From NCBI RefSeq assembly GCF_000300515.1, contig NZ_AMSI01000005.1:248001-312000 (forward strand): a stretch of 64,000 nt of DNA. The letters run 5' to 3'. Of the stretch, positions 24,618 through 33,055 are shown piece by piece; position 1 is the stretch's first letter, and each line of letters opens with the position of its first letter. This DNA comes from Nitratireductor indicus C115. Its GTDB lineage: Bacteria > Pseudomonadota > Alphaproteobacteria > Rhizobiales > Rhizobiaceae. The position numbers were made by a program, and so were the translations under genes. A model generated the notes under the pieces. The model was given only the letters and a program-made list of their open reading frames with translations. It had not been told where the DNA came from and made no database searches.

Positions 24618-26870
24618 ATGTACGACCTTTTGGGAACGGTGTTTTCGGGTGGAAACAATCTTGCACTGGCGCTGGCGGCGGCGGGGAGCATAGGCTGTAC
24701 GGTTCTCGGCTGGCGCCTTTTCCACGTCAAAAAGCTTTATCACGGCATCCGCGACGAACAGCGTAATCACCGCGAGCTCATCGACAATCTTTCGGAAGGT
24801 ATCTACCGCTCGCTGCCAAACGGGCGGCAACTCAGCGCCAATCCGGCACTGGTTCGCCTCAATGGCTATGAGAGCGAGGCCGAAATGCTGCAGTGCGTGC
24901 GCGACATTGCCAGCGAATGGTATGTGGATCCCAATCGACGAACGGCCTTCAAGGAACTGCTCGAGCGCGATGGCAAGGTCGAGGATTTCATCTCCGAGAT
25001 CTATCGCCACAAAACGCGCGAACGCATCTGGATCAGCGAATCCGCCCGACTTGTCACCGACAGACGCACCGGAAAGCCCCTTTATTACGAGGGGTCGGTG
25101 CGCGAAATCACCGAAACGGTGAAGCGCCTTGAGTTGCAGCAGATGTTCGAGAAGCTCACTTCACAGCTTCCCGGGGGCCTCTTCCAGCTCATGCGCAGAG
25201 AGGACGGGCGTTTCACCGTCCTCTACGCGTCCAGGGGGTTTCGAAGGCTTCTGGAATATGGGGACGCTCCCGCCCCCAACGATCCCAATTCGCTGCTCCA
25301 TCTTATCCATGCGGAAGACCGGCTGCGCTATCTGGAAACGCTACGCGATTCCGGCCTGAAGATGAGCTCATGGGACTGCGAATTCCGCATCTCCGGCGGC
25401 ATGACCGGCACCGAGCGCTGGCTGCGGGTCACCGCATCCCCCGAGGCCACAAAGGACGGCATTGTCTGGCACGGCTTCCTTGCCGATGTCTCCGCCCGCA
25501 AGCAAAGCGACATCAAGATCGAGAAGCTGGCCTTCTTCGATCCTCTGACGAACCTTCCCAATCGACGCCTGCTTTTCGAACGCACACGCCAGCAGATGCG
25601 CCGCTGCGCGCAGAAAGGCGAAAGGGGCGCGCTGCTCTTCATCGACCTCGACAATTTCAAGACACTCAACGACACGATGGGCCACGATGTGGGCGACGCC
25701 TTCCTCAAACAAGTCGCCGAACGCCTGGAATCGACCGTCGGGCCGGAAGATACGGTTGCCCGTATCGGCGGCGATGAGTTCGTTATCGTGCTGTGCCTTG
25801 CCGCGAGTGGCCTTGCCGGCGCCACGCGCAACGCAATTCTGGCCGCCAATCGCGTCCTCTCTGCCCTGCGGCAGGAGTTCCATCTGGGGCAGATGGTACA
25901 CCACACATCGGCGAGTGTTGGCGTTCTGGTTTTCGACGGCAACGAAACAGGCCCCGAGGTCATCATGAAGAATGCCGACATGGCGATGTATCAGGCCAAA
26001 TCCGCCGGCAGAAACGGTGTGGCGCTGTTCGATCCGAAAGTGCTCGAGACAGAACGGCAACGGTTCCAGCTTCTCAAGGACTTGCGCACGGCGCTCAACG
26101 GCAACAAGCTGGAGCTGCACTACCAGCCGCAGGTGAACGCGACGGGACATGTGGTGGGCGCTGAAGCCCTTTTGCGCTGGAACCATATTACGCGCGGGCC
26201 TGTCGCCCCCGGCGACTTCGTGGCCCTTTCGGAACAGTTCGGCCTTGCCGAGCCACTGGGCCGCGCGGTCATCGAAAACGGGTTGGAAGCCCTCGCGCGC
26301 TGGAAGCACAATCCGCGAATGGCGGGATTGCGCCTTTCCATCAACATCAGCATCCAGTCGCTTCGGGATATCGAATTCATCGATTTCCTGCAAAAGCAGC
26401 TCGACGAATATGGCGTGGAGCCGCAACTTCTAACGCTGGAGATGACCGAACGCGTTCTGGCCGGCGACCAGATGCAGGTCACCCGGCGCATGAAGGAGCT
26501 CAAGGGGCTTGGCATCAGGCTGTCGCTCGACGATTTCGGAACCGGCTATTCCTCCATCTCCTATCTCAAGAAGCTTCCCTTCGACGAACTGAAGATCGAC
26601 GGCAGCTTCATCACCGATATCGAGAAAAGCGAAACCGACCGGGCGCTGGTGCAAACCATGCTGGACATGGCCTCCACACTCGGTCTTTCAGCTGTCGCGG
26701 AACATGTTCAGACCGGCCAGCAGGAAGCATTTCTGCGCGCGTCGGGCTGCACCTATTTCCAAGGCTGGCATTATGCGCCCGCCATGACGGAGGAGGAGCT
26801 CGTCGGCTTCGTCATGAAACGCAACCCCACCTCCATCCTGCGCTTCCCTTCCACACGTCAGGGCGCATAA
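24618..26870 (+). CDS. PAS-GGDEF-EAL signalling protein (c-di-GMP turnover)
   Basis: Membrane-anchored c-di-GMP enzyme, 750 aa. An N-terminal hydrophobic helix (LALALAAAGSIGCTVLGWRLF) is followed by two PAS-like domains (about 50-165 and 180-300), a GGDEF domain with the intact RIGGDEF motif at about 385, and an EAL domain from about 480. The EAL signature is intact as GAEALLRWN, and TLEMTERVL plus DDFGTGYSS with K-I-D-G-S-F match active phosphodiesterases. Thus it could be a bifunctional protein with a dominant PDE activity; the balance is inference. The ATG at 24618 is used, with in-frame GTG and TTG just upstream. It stands alone downstream of moaE. Confidence 0.9.
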   Translation: MYDLLGTVFSGGNNLALALAAAGSIGCTVLGWRLFHVKKLYHGIRDEQRNHRELIDNLSEGIYRSLPNGRQLSANPALVRLNGYESEAEMLQCVRDIASEWYVDPNRRTAFKELLERDGKVEDFISEIYRHKTRERIWISESARLVTDRRTGKPLYYEGSVREITETVKRLELQQMFEKLTSQLPGGLFQLMRREDGRFTVLYASRGFRRLLEYGDAPAPNDPNSLLHLIHAEDRLRYLETLRDSGLKMSSWDCEFRISGGMTGTERWLRVTASPEATKDGIVWHGFLADVSARKQSDIKIEKLAFFDPLTNLPNRRLLFERTRQQMRRCAQKGERGALLFIDLDNFKTLNDTMGHDVGDAFLKQVAERLESTVGPEDTVARIGGDEFVIVLCLAASGLAGATRNAILAANRVLSALRQEFHLGQMVHHTSASVGVLVFDGNETGPEVIMKNADMAMYQAKSAGRNGVALFDPKVLETERQRFQLLKDLRTALNGNKLELHYQPQVNATGHVVGAEALLRWNHITRGPVAPGDFVALSEQFGLAEPLGRAVIENGLEALARWKHNPRMAGLRLSINISIQSLRDIEFIDFLQKQLDEYGVEPQLLTLEMTERVLAGDQMQVTRRMKELKGLGIRLSLDDFGTGYSSISYLKKLPFDELKIDGSFITDIEKSETDRALVQTMLDMASTLGLSAVAEHVQTGQQEAFLRASGCTYFQGWHYAPAMTEEELVGFVMKRNPTSILRFPSTRQGA

Positions 26871-26884
26871 AGCCGCAAGCCCAA

Positions 26885-26914
26885 TAAAAAACCGGGGCGC
26901 AAGGCCCCGGTCTT
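26885..26914 (-). terminator. Terminator between GGDEF-EAL and ndk
   Basis: Perfect 8-bp GC stem (26891-26898 with 26904-26911). Read on the minus strand it is followed by a run of six T, so it suits ndk transcription arriving from the right. On the plus strand a short TCTT follows it, so it may also end the GGDEF-EAL transcript. Confidence 0.75.
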
Positions 26915-26954
26915 CAAGATAGTCTTCAAGATATTCGAGCAGTTCATCGTTTCT

Positions 26955-27060
26955 AGATCGGTTCACCGTTTATCGGAAACCTTGAACCGATCTATCTCTT
27001 TGTTTTTCCGCATTTATGCAGACGTCAGGTGATTCCACCTGACTGCAAAATGCTCTAAAG
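26955..27060. repeat. Mosaic palindromic intergenic repeat, copy B (complete)
   Basis: Two-palindrome element of 106 bases: AGATCGGTTC ... GAACCGATCT (26955-26993), a short linker with TTTTTCCGCATTTATGC, then a second palindrome (GACGTCAGGTG/CACCTGACTGC, about 27020-27046) and an end AAAATGCTCTAAAG. It is the reference copy for this window and matches the copy at 62951-63057 in the opposite orientation. Resembles the Bru-RS or RIME families from memory; not searched. Confidence 0.85.
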
Positions 27061-27091
27061 AAACACGGCCCGCCCGCTATGATCATTCAGA

Positions 27092-27514
27092 TCAGCCGAC
27101 GACCTCGGTGTCGGAGAACCAGTAGCGGATTTCCTCAGCCGCCGTTTCAGGGGCGTCCGAACCGTGCACCGAGTTTTCACCGATGGAGGTGGCGAATTCC
27201 TTGCGGATGGTGCCCTCGGCAGCATCGGCCGGATTGGTGGCGCCCATCACTTCGCGGTTCTTCAGGATGGCGTTCTCGCCTTCCAGAACCTGAACCACCG
27301 TCGGGCCGGACGACATGAATTCGCAGAGTTCGTCGAAGAAGGGGCGCTCCTTGTGAACGGCATAGAAGCCTTCCGCCTGACGGCGGCTCATCCACACGCG
27401 CTTCGAAGCCACGACGCGCAGGCCCGCATCCTCAAGCTTCTTCGTGATGGCGCCGGTCAGATTGCGCTTGGTCGCATCCGGCTTGATCATAGAGAAAGTG
27501 CGTTCGATCGCCAT
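27092..27514 (-). CDS. ndk: Nucleoside diphosphate kinase
   Basis: Balances nucleoside triphosphate pools by phosphate transfer from ATP to NDPs. Length 140 aa, exact for the family. The phosphate-accepting histidine is H117 in [24 protein letters not shown] marks the N-terminus and [19 protein letters not shown] the nucleotide site. A strong AGGACTT-like site precedes ATG. It is a single-gene transcript between convergent GGDEF-EAL and upstream GST genes; the repeat copy B and a terminator lie in its 3' region. Confidence 0.98.
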   Translation of the reverse strand: MAIERTFSMIKPDATKRNLTGAITKKLEDAGLRVVASKRVWMSRRQAEGFYAVHKERPFFDELCEFMSSGPTVVQVLEGENAILKNREVMGATNPADAAEGTIRKEFATSIGENSVHGSDAPETAAEEIRYWFSDTEVVG

Positions 27515-27636
27515 TTTAAGTCCTTCGATTGAATGAAATTCGGGGCACGCAGCCCAATCCGGAGATGGCGCGCTCTATAGCGGCCCCAAGGCTACAAGGG
27601 AAGCCCCGGAGCGACAGAAGCGGCCGCATCTTCGCG

Positions 27637-27660
27637 AAAGGCCGGCCAAGCCCGGCTTTT
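27637..27660 (-). terminator. Hairpin after GST gene
   Basis: Stem of about nine base pairs with one G-T pair (arms near 27637-27645 and 27652-27660) lies just past the GST stop on the minus strand. Only a short T-run follows on the minus strand, so confidence is modest. Confidence 0.5.
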
Positions 27661-27674
27661 ATGACATCTATGTT

Positions 27675-28367
27675 TCAGGCAGCAGCCGCGACCTGCCGCC
27701 CGAGCCCGCCATAAAGATCGAGGCAGCGCTCGAACCAGACGGCAACCGGATCGCTTTCCTCCAGCAGGCGGAAGGGTGAGATCACGCGAGCCCATTGCAG
27801 GGCACCGGCAACGATGTGATCGGCAAAAAGCGGCGCCTCGCCACCGATGAAAGCCTGTGCCTCGACCATGCCGCGTAGCGGGGCAAGGCTTGCGCGGAAG
27901 GCTTCAAGGCGCTCCTCTCGCTGTTGCGACGCAGCCTCAAGCGTTGCGCCAATGCGCGCTTCCCTGCTCTTGCGGAAATAGGCCTGGTCCGCCTCGCCGA
28001 GGCGATCATGAATATCGAGCAGAAGCGCCTTTCCGATGAAGCTGTGCAGGGTTGAAGTGCTCCAGCGCTCCACGAAGCGCGACAACGCCACCCCGCCCTC
28101 GCCCGCAAAAAGCGTCGGCCTCTCCGGATAGGCCTGCTCCAGATAAAGCGCGATCTCGAATGAATCGGAAACGAGACGATCACCGTCACGGATCAACGGC
28201 ACATGGCGCGTCACGCCATTCTCTATTGCCGGAACATCGAGGAACCGTGTCGGGACAGTCGTGAAATCGAGGCCCTTATGCGCGAGCGCGAATGCGGTCT
28301 TCCAGCAATGCGGGCTGAAGGGCCGCCCTTCATCGCGCCCTACCAGTTCATAGAGGGTGATCGGCAT
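27675..28367 (-). CDS. Glutathione S-transferase family protein
   Basis: GST-like protein of 230 aa. An N-terminal thioredoxin-fold domain has ITLYELVGRDEGRPFSPHCWKTAFAL, with SPHCW at the position of the catalytic Ser/Cys of the bacterial and Omega/Beta-like classes. ENGVTRHVPLIRDGDRLVSDSFEIALYLEQAYP follows; the SDSFEI stretch is the glutathione gamma-glutamyl-binding segment. The helical C-terminal domain starts at about residue 85. The ATG at 28367 is chosen because the family starts at the strand ITLYEL; the open frame goes to 28451. Substrate not known; roles in detoxification or ligand binding are possible. Confidence 0.86.
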   Translation of the reverse strand: MPITLYELVGRDEGRPFSPHCWKTAFALAHKGLDFTTVPTRFLDVPAIENGVTRHVPLIRDGDRLVSDSFEIALYLEQAYPERPTLFAGEGGVALSRFVERWSTSTLHSFIGKALLLDIHDRLGEADQAYFRKSREARIGATLEAASQQREERLEAFRASLAPLRGMVEAQAFIGGEAPLFADHIVAGALQWARVISPFRLLEESDPVAVWFERCLDLYGGLGRQVAAAA

Positions 28368-28471
28368 TTTTTTCCCTGAAATGCGATTGGGGTTCGACAA
28401 TCGCCGAAGAAGGCTTAAACCACAAGAAGAAGCAGGATAGCGCCCAAACAATTTCAGACGGTAGCGAATTG

Positions 28472-28984
28472 ATGAAACAGCATTTCGAAATGATGGCGGC
28501 CTATAATCAATGGGCCAATGAGCGGATATATGCGGCCGCGACCGAACATGAGCAGGATGCGCTCGAGCGCAATGTGGGTGCCTATTTCAAGTCCATGATC
28601 GGCACGCTCAACCACATACTCGTGGCAGACAGGATCTGGATGCGCCGTTTCACCGGCGAAGGCGACGCGCCGATGAAACTCGATGCCATTCTCCACTCGC
28701 CCCTGCCCGCATTGACCATTGCGCGCGAGGCAGAAGACCGCAGAATCGTAGAATGGATTTCGAGCCTCGATGAAGAGGCATTCGCCGGGCGTTTCACCTA
28801 TGTCACGGTGACAGATGTGAGAACGGTTTCACAACGTCTTGCGCCTGCCTTAAGTCATCTTTTCAATCATCAGACCCATCATCGCGGCCAGGCACATACA
28901 ATAATTTCGCTGCTCGGCAGCGAGCCCCCGGCTCTCGATCTTGCCTATTTCCAAAGAACAACCAATGGGGGAATGTTCTCATAA
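28472..28984 (+). CDS. DinB family protein (putative metal-dependent enzyme)
   Basis: Four-helix bundle protein of 170 aa. The metal-binding histidine triad is visible: one His in the SMIGTLNHILVAD block at about residue 50, and HQTHHRGQAHT near residues 130-137. This is the layout of the DinB/YfiT-like superfamily, whose members include thiol transferases and proteins of unknown function. The ATG at 28472 follows a TTG; a weak GGTAGCG lies in front. It is divergent from the GST gene by about 100 bases. A link to thiol or detoxification chemistry with the GST neighbour is an inference. Confidence 0.85.
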   Translation: MKQHFEMMAAYNQWANERIYAAATEHEQDALERNVGAYFKSMIGTLNHILVADRIWMRRFTGEGDAPMKLDAILHSPLPALTIAREAEDRRIVEWISSLDEEAFAGRFTYVTVTDVRTVSQRLAPALSHLFNHQTHHRGQAHTIISLLGSEPPALDLAYFQRTTNGGMFS

Positions 28985-29145
28985 GATATCTACTTAAAGT
29001 ATTTTCAATTTTAAAATACTTTTCCTTTATATGTAAAATTACATTCTTAAAACTTAAACGCTCGAAATATCAAAACACTTTACTTCTGCAAATATGCTCT
29101 ATCTTTCTTCTGGTCAACGACTTGTCGTTATCCAGGAGGAATATG

Positions 29146-29760
29146 ATGATTAGGCTCAGGGACAAAATTCTTGCAGGGGTTGCCGGCAGTGTTATTGCCT
29201 TTGCCCTCATTTCACCGGCCTCGGCGCTCGATGTCAGCGTCGGCGGCATTTCTGCTTCCGTAGACACAAGCAGCGGCCTCAGCGCTGGCGTCAGTGCCGA
29301 TTTAGGCGGTACGAGTGCCAATGTCGGCGCCTCGGTTGGCGGCGGCAGCGTCGCTGACGTCAATGCTGACGCGAATGTGGGTGGCTCGATCAGCGCTACC
29401 AGCAACACCAGCGTGGGCGGTAGCGGCGGTCTTCTCGATTCGAACACCACAGCATCCGTTGGCGGGACGACTGCCAATGTCGGCGCGAATATCGGCAGCG
29501 GCGGTGTGAATGCAAATGTCGGTATTGGAACACCCGGAACCGGCACGCCAGGTCCGAACAATCCGGGCGGCGGCGGCATTGGCGGCGGCGGAGGCATCTT
29601 CGGCGGGGGCAATGTCGGCGCAGCAGCCGCATCCGGCCTGAGCAACAAGCAGATCGCGGTCTACAAGAAACGTTGCGTCGGCATCCTCAGGGACCCCAAT
29701 GCCTGGGATTACGACCTCGTGCAGATGTGCAAGGCCCTGCGCCAGGCCGCATCCCGCTAG
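29146..29760 (+). CDS. Gly/Ser/Val-rich exported protein
   Basis: Exported protein of 204 aa that I do not recognise. A signal peptide ends at ASA (about residue 28) before LDVSVGG. The middle (about 30-125) is low-complexity, built from imperfect repeats of the type xxxVGGxxAsVxxxsG and sANVGAsVGGG, then a Pro/Gly run (GTPGPNNPGGGGIGGGGGIFGGGN) and a basic C-terminal part with two Cys (KKRCVGIL, VQMCKAL). This suggests a secreted or surface-attached repeat protein, perhaps adhesin- or matrix-like. AGGAGG is placed well for the second ATG at 29146; 29143 is also possible. It is framed by AT-rich DNA in front and two hairpins behind. Confidence 0.78.
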   Translation: MIRLRDKILAGVAGSVIAFALISPASALDVSVGGISASVDTSSGLSAGVSADLGGTSANVGASVGGGSVADVNADANVGGSISATSNTSVGGSGGLLDSNTTASVGGTTANVGANIGSGGVNANVGIGTPGTGTPGPNNPGGGGIGGGGGIFGGGNVGAAAASGLSNKQIAVYKKRCVGILRDPNAWDYDLVQMCKALRQAASR

Positions 29761-29780
29761 AGCCTGATATCAACCGTCAT

Positions 29781-29817
29781 GATTGCCTTTCATTGCCCGG
29801 CGCAGTGAAAGGCAATC
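29781..29817 (+). terminator. Hairpin after Gly-rich protein gene
   Basis: Perfect 12-bp stem (29781-29792 with 29806-29817) about 20 bases after the stop of the Gly-rich protein. It has no T-run but likely terminates or stabilises this mRNA. Confidence 0.6.
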
Positions 29818-29858
29818 AGCTGGCTCGGCCGGACCAGGAGACATTGGCTACGCCACCG

Positions 29859-29883
29859 ACCGCCCGATCATCGGGCGGTTTTT
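29859..29883 (+). terminator. Rho-independent terminator
   Basis: Perfect 9-bp GC stem (29859-29867 with 29871-29879) followed by TTTTTC on the plus strand, the standard intrinsic terminator shape. It follows the Gly-rich protein gene and its first hairpin and separates it from the ABC-F gene. Confidence 0.82.
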
Positions 29884-30004
29884 CTCTCCTGAAACGGGAT
29901 TGCTGTCTGCTTTGAGCAACACAGGCAGCGTTGCAGGGCCACTATGATCCCCTCGTGACATCCTCCCCCTTGCAACGCCCCGCTCAACGCGCCACAAGGC
30001 GCGC

Positions 30005-31882
30005 ATGTTGACGATATCAGACCTTTCGCTCCGCATTGCGGGCCGCCTCCTCATCGACCATGCCTCGCTTTCGCTGCCGACCGGCGCCAAGGCTGGCCTT
30101 GTCGGGCGCAATGGCACCGGTAAGACTACTCTGTTTCGTGCCATCACAGGCGACCTCGCCCCAGAAACGGGCACGATCAGCCTGCCCAAGGGCATGCGCA
30201 TCGGCCAGGTGGCGCAGGAAGCTCCGGGCACAGAAGAACCTCTGATCGACATCGTTCTAAAGGCCGACACCGAACGGGCTGCCCTGATAGAGGAAGCCAA
30301 GACGGCCATGGACCCGCACCGGATTGCAGAAATCCAGACGCGGCTTACCGATATCGACGCGCATTCGGCGGAAGCACGAGCCAGCGCGATCCTTTCCGGC
30401 CTCGGGTTCGATGCGCAGGCGCAACAGCGCCCGGCCTCCTCCTTCTCCGGCGGCTGGCGCATGCGCGTGGCTCTCGCTGCGGTGCTGTTCGTGCAACCCG
30501 ATCTCCTGCTCCTCGACGAGCCGACCAACTATCTCGATCTGGAAGGGACGTTGTGGCTGGAGAATTACCTGTCGCGCTATCCGCATACGGTTCTGCTTAT
30601 CAGCCATGACCGCGACCTTCTGAACCGGGCGGTGAATTCCATCGTCCATCTGGAGCGCAAGAAACTCACCTTCTGGCGCGGCGGATACGACCAGTTTGCC
30701 AAGCAGTATGCGGAGAAGGCCGAGTTGCAGGAAAAGATGCGCACCAAGCAGGAAGCGCAGCGCAAGCATATGCAATCCTTCGTCGACCGTTTTCGCTCGA
30801 AAGCCTCGAAGGCACGGCAGGCCCAATCCCGCCTCAAGGCGCTTGAGCGCATGACGCCCATTGCCGCCGTGGTCAACGAAACGGTACAGCCCTTCCGCTT
30901 TCCCAATCCGGAAAAGGCGGTCGCTTCTCCCATCATTGCCCTCGATGGCGGCGCGGTCGGCTATACGCCGGGCAAGCCTGTCCTGCGCAATCTTTCGCTG
31001 CGGATCGACAATGACGACCGCATCGCGCTGCTGGGCTCCAACGGCAACGGCAAATCGACCTTCGCCAAGCTGATTGCCGGACGGCTGCCGCTGGAAAAGG
31101 GCACCATGACGGTGGCGCCCGGGCTGAAGGTTTCGATCTTCGCGCAGCACCAGCTCGACGACCTGCGGCCCGACGAGGACGCCTATCAGCATCTGCGCCG
31201 CCTCATGCCCGAGGCGCCGGAAGCCAAGGTGCGCGCGCGTGTCGCCCAGTTCGGCCTGACGACAGAGAAGATGTCAACACCGGCACGCGACCTTTCAGGC
31301 GGCGAGAAGGCCCGGCTTCTGATGGGACTTGCGACGTTCGAAGCGCCGCACCTGCTCATTCTGGACGAACCGACCAACCACCTCGATATCGATAGCCGCG
31401 AGGCGCTGGTCGAGGCGTTGAACAGCTATGACGGCGCAGTCATCCTGATCAGCCACGACCGGCATCTCATTGAGGCGACGGCTGACCGCCTGTGGATCGT
31501 GCGCGACGGCGGCGTTTCGAACTTCGATGGCGATATGGACGACTATCGCGCCCAGATGACCGGCGGCACCAGCCGCACGAAGGAAAAGCGGGAGGCAGAC
31601 AAGGCTTCCAAGGCGGACCGGCGCAAGGAGGCAGCACGCCGGCGCGCGGCACTCGAGCCCATTGCCAAGGAGATCAAGGCAACGGAAGGGCTGATCGAGC
31701 GTACCCGCCAGCGCATCGATGCCATCGAGGCGCGTCTTGCCGACACAAGCCTTTACGACAAGGAGCCGCAAAAGGTTTCGACGCTTGCCAAGGAACGCGC
31801 CGATCTAAGCACCATGCTGGAGCGGCACGAAGAACGCTGGCTGAAACTTTCCGGCGAATATGAGGAAGGCATGGCGGAATGA
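30005..31882 (+). CDS. ABC-F family ATPase (YheS/Uup-like)
   Basis: Cytoplasmic ribosome-associated ATPase of 625 aa with two ABC domains. First domain: Walker A GRNGTGKTT (about 34-42), signature FSGGW, and Walker B LLLLDEPTNYLDLE. Second domain: Walker A GSNGNGKST, signature LSGGE and Walker B LILDEPTNHLDID. The linker between domains (about 235-280) is rich in K/R/Q with AQSRLKALERM, as in family translation factors. The C-terminal extension (about 540-625) is a charged coiled coil (AARRRAAL, LIERTRQRI). It may ease stalled ribosomes; the precise role is not shown. It overlaps the HAD hydrolase gene by 4 bases (ATGA). Confidence 0.93.
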   Translation: MLTISDLSLRIAGRLLIDHASLSLPTGAKAGLVGRNGTGKTTLFRAITGDLAPETGTISLPKGMRIGQVAQEAPGTEEPLIDIVLKADTERAALIEEAKTAMDPHRIAEIQTRLTDIDAHSAEARASAILSGLGFDAQAQQRPASSFSGGWRMRVALAAVLFVQPDLLLLDEPTNYLDLEGTLWLENYLSRYPHTVLLISHDRDLLNRAVNSIVHLERKKLTFWRGGYDQFAKQYAEKAELQEKMRTKQEAQRKHMQSFVDRFRSKASKARQAQSRLKALERMTPIAAVVNETVQPFRFPNPEKAVASPIIALDGGAVGYTPGKPVLRNLSLRIDNDDRIALLGSNGNGKSTFAKLIAGRLPLEKGTMTVAPGLKVSIFAQHQLDDLRPDEDAYQHLRRLMPEAPEAKVRARVAQFGLTTEKMSTPARDLSGGEKARLLMGLATFEAPHLLILDEPTNHLDIDSREALVEALNSYDGAVILISHDRHLIEATADRLWIVRDGGVSNFDGDMDDYRAQMTGGTSRTKEKREADKASKADRRKEAARRRAALEPIAKEIKATEGLIERTRQRIDAIEARLADTSLYDKEPQKVSTLAKERADLSTMLERHEERWLKLSGEYEEGMAE

Positions 31883-32571
31883 GCCTGACCCTCGGTTTCG
31901 ACGCGGACGACACGCTCTGGCAGAATGAGCAGTTCTTTCGGCTGACCGAGGCGCGCTTTACCGAGCTGCTTGCCGATTTCGCCGAAGCCGATCATCTGGC
32001 GGAACGCCTTCTGGCGGCCGAGCGGCGCAATCTTGCCCGATACGGATTCGGCATCAAGGGTTTTACCCTGTCGATGATCGAGACAGCCATCGAAGTGACG
32101 GAAGGCCGCGTGCCCGCCGCCACCATCGGCGCCATATTGGACGCTGGTCGCGAGATGCTTACGCATCCCGTCGAGACACTGCCGCATGTGCCCGACACGC
32201 TGGAACGGCTTGCCGGCGAGTATCGGCTGGTGCTGATCACCAAGGGCGATCTGTTCGATCAGGAACGCAAGCTTGCCGCCTCCGGTCTTGGCGATCTTTT
32301 CGATGCGGTCGAGATTGTCAGCGACAAGTCCCGCGCGACCTATGAAAGGATTTTCGCTCAGCATGGCGATGGCGCGGAACGCGCAATGATGATCGGAAAC
32401 TCGCTGAAGTCGGACGTCATCCCCGCCATCGAGGCAGGATCATGGGGCGTTTTCGTGCCGCATGACCTCACCTGGGTGCATGAGCATGCCGAGGAACCAG
32501 CACAGGCTCCCCGCTTCCGCCGCCTCTCGCATATTGGCGAAGTTGAGGATTTGCTGCGGCAGATCGGTTGA
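31879..32571 (+). CDS. HAD-superfamily hydrolase
   Basis: Cytoplasmic haloacid-dehalogenase-like phosphatase, 230 aa. Motif I is DADDT with nucleophile D8 and acid D10. LVLITKGDLFDQ supplies motif II (T/K), and MMIGNSLKSDVIPAIEAGSWG the motif IV acidic pair region (G-N-S-x-K-S-D). The helical cap lies at about 20-90. It is coupled to the ABC-F gene by an ATGA overlap. The substrate cannot be inferred; family members usually act on small phosphate esters. Confidence 0.88.
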   Translation: MSLTLGFDADDTLWQNEQFFRLTEARFTELLADFAEADHLAERLLAAERRNLARYGFGIKGFTLSMIETAIEVTEGRVPAATIGAILDAGREMLTHPVETLPHVPDTLERLAGEYRLVLITKGDLFDQERKLAASGLGDLFDAVEIVSDKSRATYERIFAQHGDGAERAMMIGNSLKSDVIPAIEAGSWGVFVPHDLTWVHEHAEEPAQAPRFRRLSHIGEVEDLLRQIG

Positions 32572-32604
32572 GATACGGCGCTTAGGAAAGCATACGTACC
32601 AAGA

Positions 32605-33054
32605 CTATCCGGCTTTCTTCTGCCATCGGCGATCCGGTCCCTGCTGCCAGTAGGTCACGGCATGGCCCGCGCCCTTCATCGTTTTCCAGTGCGCGCGAGC
32701 GGAATCGAGCTGTTCGACATCATGTCCGTCGAACAGAAAGACGGCCCGCTCATAACCCGACAACGCATCCGGCACGGCATTATCGACAAGAAAGCGGATT
32801 TGCGCGCCGTTTCCGTTCGACGCGTTGTCGCACAGGAGCACCGGCTGAAGATCGGCATGCTCTTCCCGGTCAGTGCCGTGGGCGAGGAAAGATTCGTCGC
32901 GCCAGGTCCACAGAAGCTGATCAAGCGCATCGCAACGCTCGCGGCTGCCGGTCTGTATCGCCACCTTCCATCCCCGTTCGAGGCTCTTTTCGACAAGCGG
33001 CGGCAGCGCTTCCTCAAGCGTCGATTCGGTCAGGTGGTAGAACAGGACATCCAT
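32605..33054 (-). CDS. holC: DNA polymerase III subunit chi
   Basis: Clamp-loader accessory subunit linking the polymerase to SSB, 149 aa. It starts MDVLFYHLTESTLEEALPPL, the typical chi N-terminus, and carries ERGWKVAIQTGS, LDQLLWTWRDESFLAHG and VFLFDGHDVEQL. The ATG at 33054 gives the family length; a longer open frame goes to 33168 inside pepA. The gene follows pepA with a one-base gap, an arrangement conserved in many proteobacteria. Length and blocks match; confidence is high. Confidence 0.93.
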   Translation of the reverse strand: MDVLFYHLTESTLEEALPPLVEKSLERGWKVAIQTGSRERCDALDQLLWTWRDESFLAHGTDREEHADLQPVLLCDNASNGNGAQIRFLVDNAVPDALSGYERAVFLFDGHDVEQLDSARAHWKTMKGAGHAVTYWQQGPDRRWQKKAG

Positions 33055-33055
33055 G

